The notes beneath the pieces were generated by a model, which made no database searches, was not told where the DNA came from, and saw only the letters and a list, made by a program, of their open reading frames with translations. A DNA stretch of 64,000 nucleotides, taken from positions 1,958,001 through 2,022,000 of the forward strand of contig NZ_CP041636.1 in assembly GCF_007197755.1 (NCBI RefSeq), read 5' to 3'. The stretch comes from Ferrovibrio terrae. Its GTDB lineage: Bacteria; Pseudomonadota; Alphaproteobacteria; Ferrovibrionales; Ferrovibrionaceae. How positions within the stretch are numbered: position 1 is the first letter of the stretch; every line of letters begins with the position of its first letter. Position numbers and translations under genes: made by a program. Positions 63,036-64,000 of this stretch are shown here, one piece after another.

Positions 63036-63460
63036 GGCCAGTACAGGATATGCCGGACCAGCAGTACGTCGCGGCGTTCCACGCCGGCCTGCACACGTTG
63101 CTCCACGACGATAAAGCGCTTGTCGTTGCGAATGTATTTGTCGGCGATACGCACAATCGTCACCAGCGTTTCGCCGAGCCGGGCGCAGTCATACATCTCC
63201 AGTTCTTCCTGGGCATGCAGAACGCCCGGCGGGAACAGCACATTGCTCTTGAAGGCGCGCAGTTCGTTGAGCAGGAAGGCCGGCACCCGGGTTCCTGGGC
63301 CAATAGGGGTGTCGCGATCGCCCATGCAGTCATGGAAGGCGGCGACGGCCGTGGCATCCACGACCAGGGGATAGGGGGCGAAGGTGCGGCCGACCTCGAT
63401 CTCGTCGTAACCGGTTCCTTCCCAGCCGCCCATGCGCCGGTCTGGTTCTGGCGTCGCCAA
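63029..63460 (-). CDS. Hot-dog (FAS1-type dehydratase N-terminal-like) protein, partner of the MaoC dehydratase
   Basis: 143 residues. 'YDEIEVGRTFAPYPLVVDAT' and 'AFKSNVLFPPGVLHAQEELE' resemble the non-catalytic half of heterodimeric hot-dog dehydratases. The catalytic Asp/His loop of MaoC is not evident here. It overlaps the MaoC gene by 7 bp. First gene of the divergent unit, about 64 bp from operator D1. Confidence 0.8.
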   Translation of the reverse strand: MATPEPDRRMGGWEGTGYDEIEVGRTFAPYPLVVDATAVAAFHDCMGDRDTPIGPGTRVPAFLLNELRAFKSNVLFPPGVLHAQEELEMYDCARLGETLVTIVRIADKYIRNDKRFIVVEQRVQAGVERRDVLLVRHILYWPC

Positions 63461-63523
63461 TGATCGTCCTCCGGCGCTGTGTGCATCCGACTACCCGGCA
63501 TTTTCCTATTCCGGGACGTCTTT

Positions 63524-63537
63524 ATTGTCAACAGTTG
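63524..63537 (-). promoter_or_regulatory. GntR operator site D1
   Basis: On the minus strand AACTGTTGACAATA, an exact copy of the consensus. On this strand TTGACA is followed after 17 bp by TAGGAA, a possible promoter for the hot-dog/synthetase unit. Confidence 0.66.
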
Positions 63538-63553
63538 ACCATCTAAGTTGAAG

Positions 63554-63567
63554 ACTGTTAACAATCT
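63554..63567 (+). promoter_or_regulatory. GntR operator site D2
   Basis: GACTGTTAACAATC, 11-12 of 14 to the motif, with a perfect TGTTAACA palindrome at its core. It is 30 bp centre-to-centre from D1 (about three helical turns) and 32 bp before the MmgE/PrpD gene. Confidence 0.6.
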
Positions 63568-63598
63568 GGCCTCCAGAAGCCGGAACAGGCATCAGAGC

Positions 63599-64000
63599 AT
63601 GACCCAACATTCCCCTATCCGCACCCAATCCCAGCGCCCGCCCACGCAGGATCTTGCCGAGTTTACAGCCGCCCTGTGCTTTGAAGACATTCCGGCACCG
63701 GTGCTGGATCGGGCCAAGCTGCTGATCTTGGACTCATTGGGCGTCGGCCTTGCCTCCAACGCCTATCCGTTTGCCGATCGGGTGGTTGCGGGCGTTGCAG
63801 TGCATGGCGAGGCCGGGACGTGCCGGCTGATCGGCCGACGCGAGCGTCTACCGGTGCGGGATGCCGCGCTGGCGAATGGCGTGCTGATGCATGGCCTCGA
63901 CTTCGATGATACCCATCTGAACAGCATCGTCCACACCACGGCCACCAGCCTGCCCTGCGCCCTGTCGTTCGCGGAGCAGCTTGGTTTGCATGGCCGCGAT
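63599..64000 (+). CDS. MmgE/PrpD-family protein (partial, N-terminal 134 codons)
   Basis: The gene runs off the right edge. Starting at the ATG at 63599, the first 134 residues match MmgE/PrpD: 'LAEFTAALCFEDIPAPVLDR', 'LLILDSLGVGLASNA', 'AALANGVLMHGLDFDDTHLN'. The family includes 2-methylcitrate dehydratase and cis-aconitate decarboxylase. As a dehydratase or decarboxylase of a tricarboxylic or branched acid it fits the PrpF-like and TcuA-like genes of unit B. It is divergent from the hot-dog unit with two shared operator sites between. Confidence 0.85.
   Translation, partial: MTQHSPIRTQSQRPPTQDLAEFTAALCFEDIPAPVLDRAKLLILDSLGVGLASNAYPFADRVVAGVAVHGEAGTCRLIGRRERLPVRDAALANGVLMHGLDFDDTHLNSIVHTTATSLPCALSFAEQLGLHGRD

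Overview
The window is GC-rich, gene-dense DNA from one chromosome, most likely of an alphaproteobacterium (Rhodospirillales-like). That rests on gene content and style: a C-P lyase operon with a DUF1045 protein, GcvA-type LysR control of glutaryl-CoA dehydrogenase, many soluble or heme-type hybrid histidine kinases, and a large CoA-ester catabolic locus. I see no rRNA, tRNA, CRISPR array, transposase or phage gene. Both edges cut genes: phnI on the left and an MmgE/PrpD-family gene on the right.

Layout. (1) 1-9.2 kb, phosphonate use: phnI(partial)-phnJ-phnK-phnL-phnM, then a PhnZ-like HD-domain oxygenase, phnN and a LysE-type exporter. A convergent DUF1045 2H-phosphoesterase follows, and the divergent phnC-phnD-phnE importer, with a strong hairpin between phnD and phnE. 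(2) 9.2-17.6 kb: small envelope proteins, a lipoprotein overlapping an OmpR-type two-component pair, an HdeD-like membrane protein, adenine deaminase, and a peptidoglycan-binding/membrane protein with a coupled partner gene. A 10-bp-phased repeat array lies upstream of that pair. (3) 17.6-21.4 kb: lysR, gcdH and a class III CoA-transferase (glutaryl-CoA oxidation). (4) 21.4-36.2 kb, signalling: a GAF kinase, gamma-glutamyltransferase, a heme-type (CxxCH) sensor kinase, two single-domain receivers, a hybrid kinase, and a 1928-residue soluble kinase carrying an array of HAMP-type repeats.

(5) 36.6-64 kb is the most novel-looking part. It is a catabolic locus of four or five transcription units around a GntR/FCD regulator. 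Unit A (36.8-53.5 kb) encodes a single-chain biotin carboxylase/BCCP/carboxyltransferase, a complete Dpp/Opp-type importer, an alpha-methylacyl-CoA racemase-like enzyme, a hydratase, two acyl-CoA ligases, an SDR, a thiolase-fold protein without the nucleophilic cysteine, and its DUF35 partner. Unit B (53.6-59.7 kb) encodes a TcuA-like flavoprotein, an aldehyde dehydrogenase, an isocitrate-lyase-family lyase, an epimerase-like SDR and a PrpF/DUF453 isomerase. The GntR gene, a divergent unit (two MaoC-like hydratases and an ADP-forming acyl-CoA synthetase) and an MmgE/PrpD gene complete it.

Six copies of a 14-bp motif close to AACTGTTGACAATA sit upstream of all these units. I did not notice the motif elsewhere in the window, so I propose it as the operator of the GntR protein. 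The genes fit import and breakdown of a branched or polycarboxylic acid through CoA esters, possibly ending in a methylitaconate/dimethylmalate-type cleavage to pyruvate plus propionate. The substrate is unknown and this pathway is inference.
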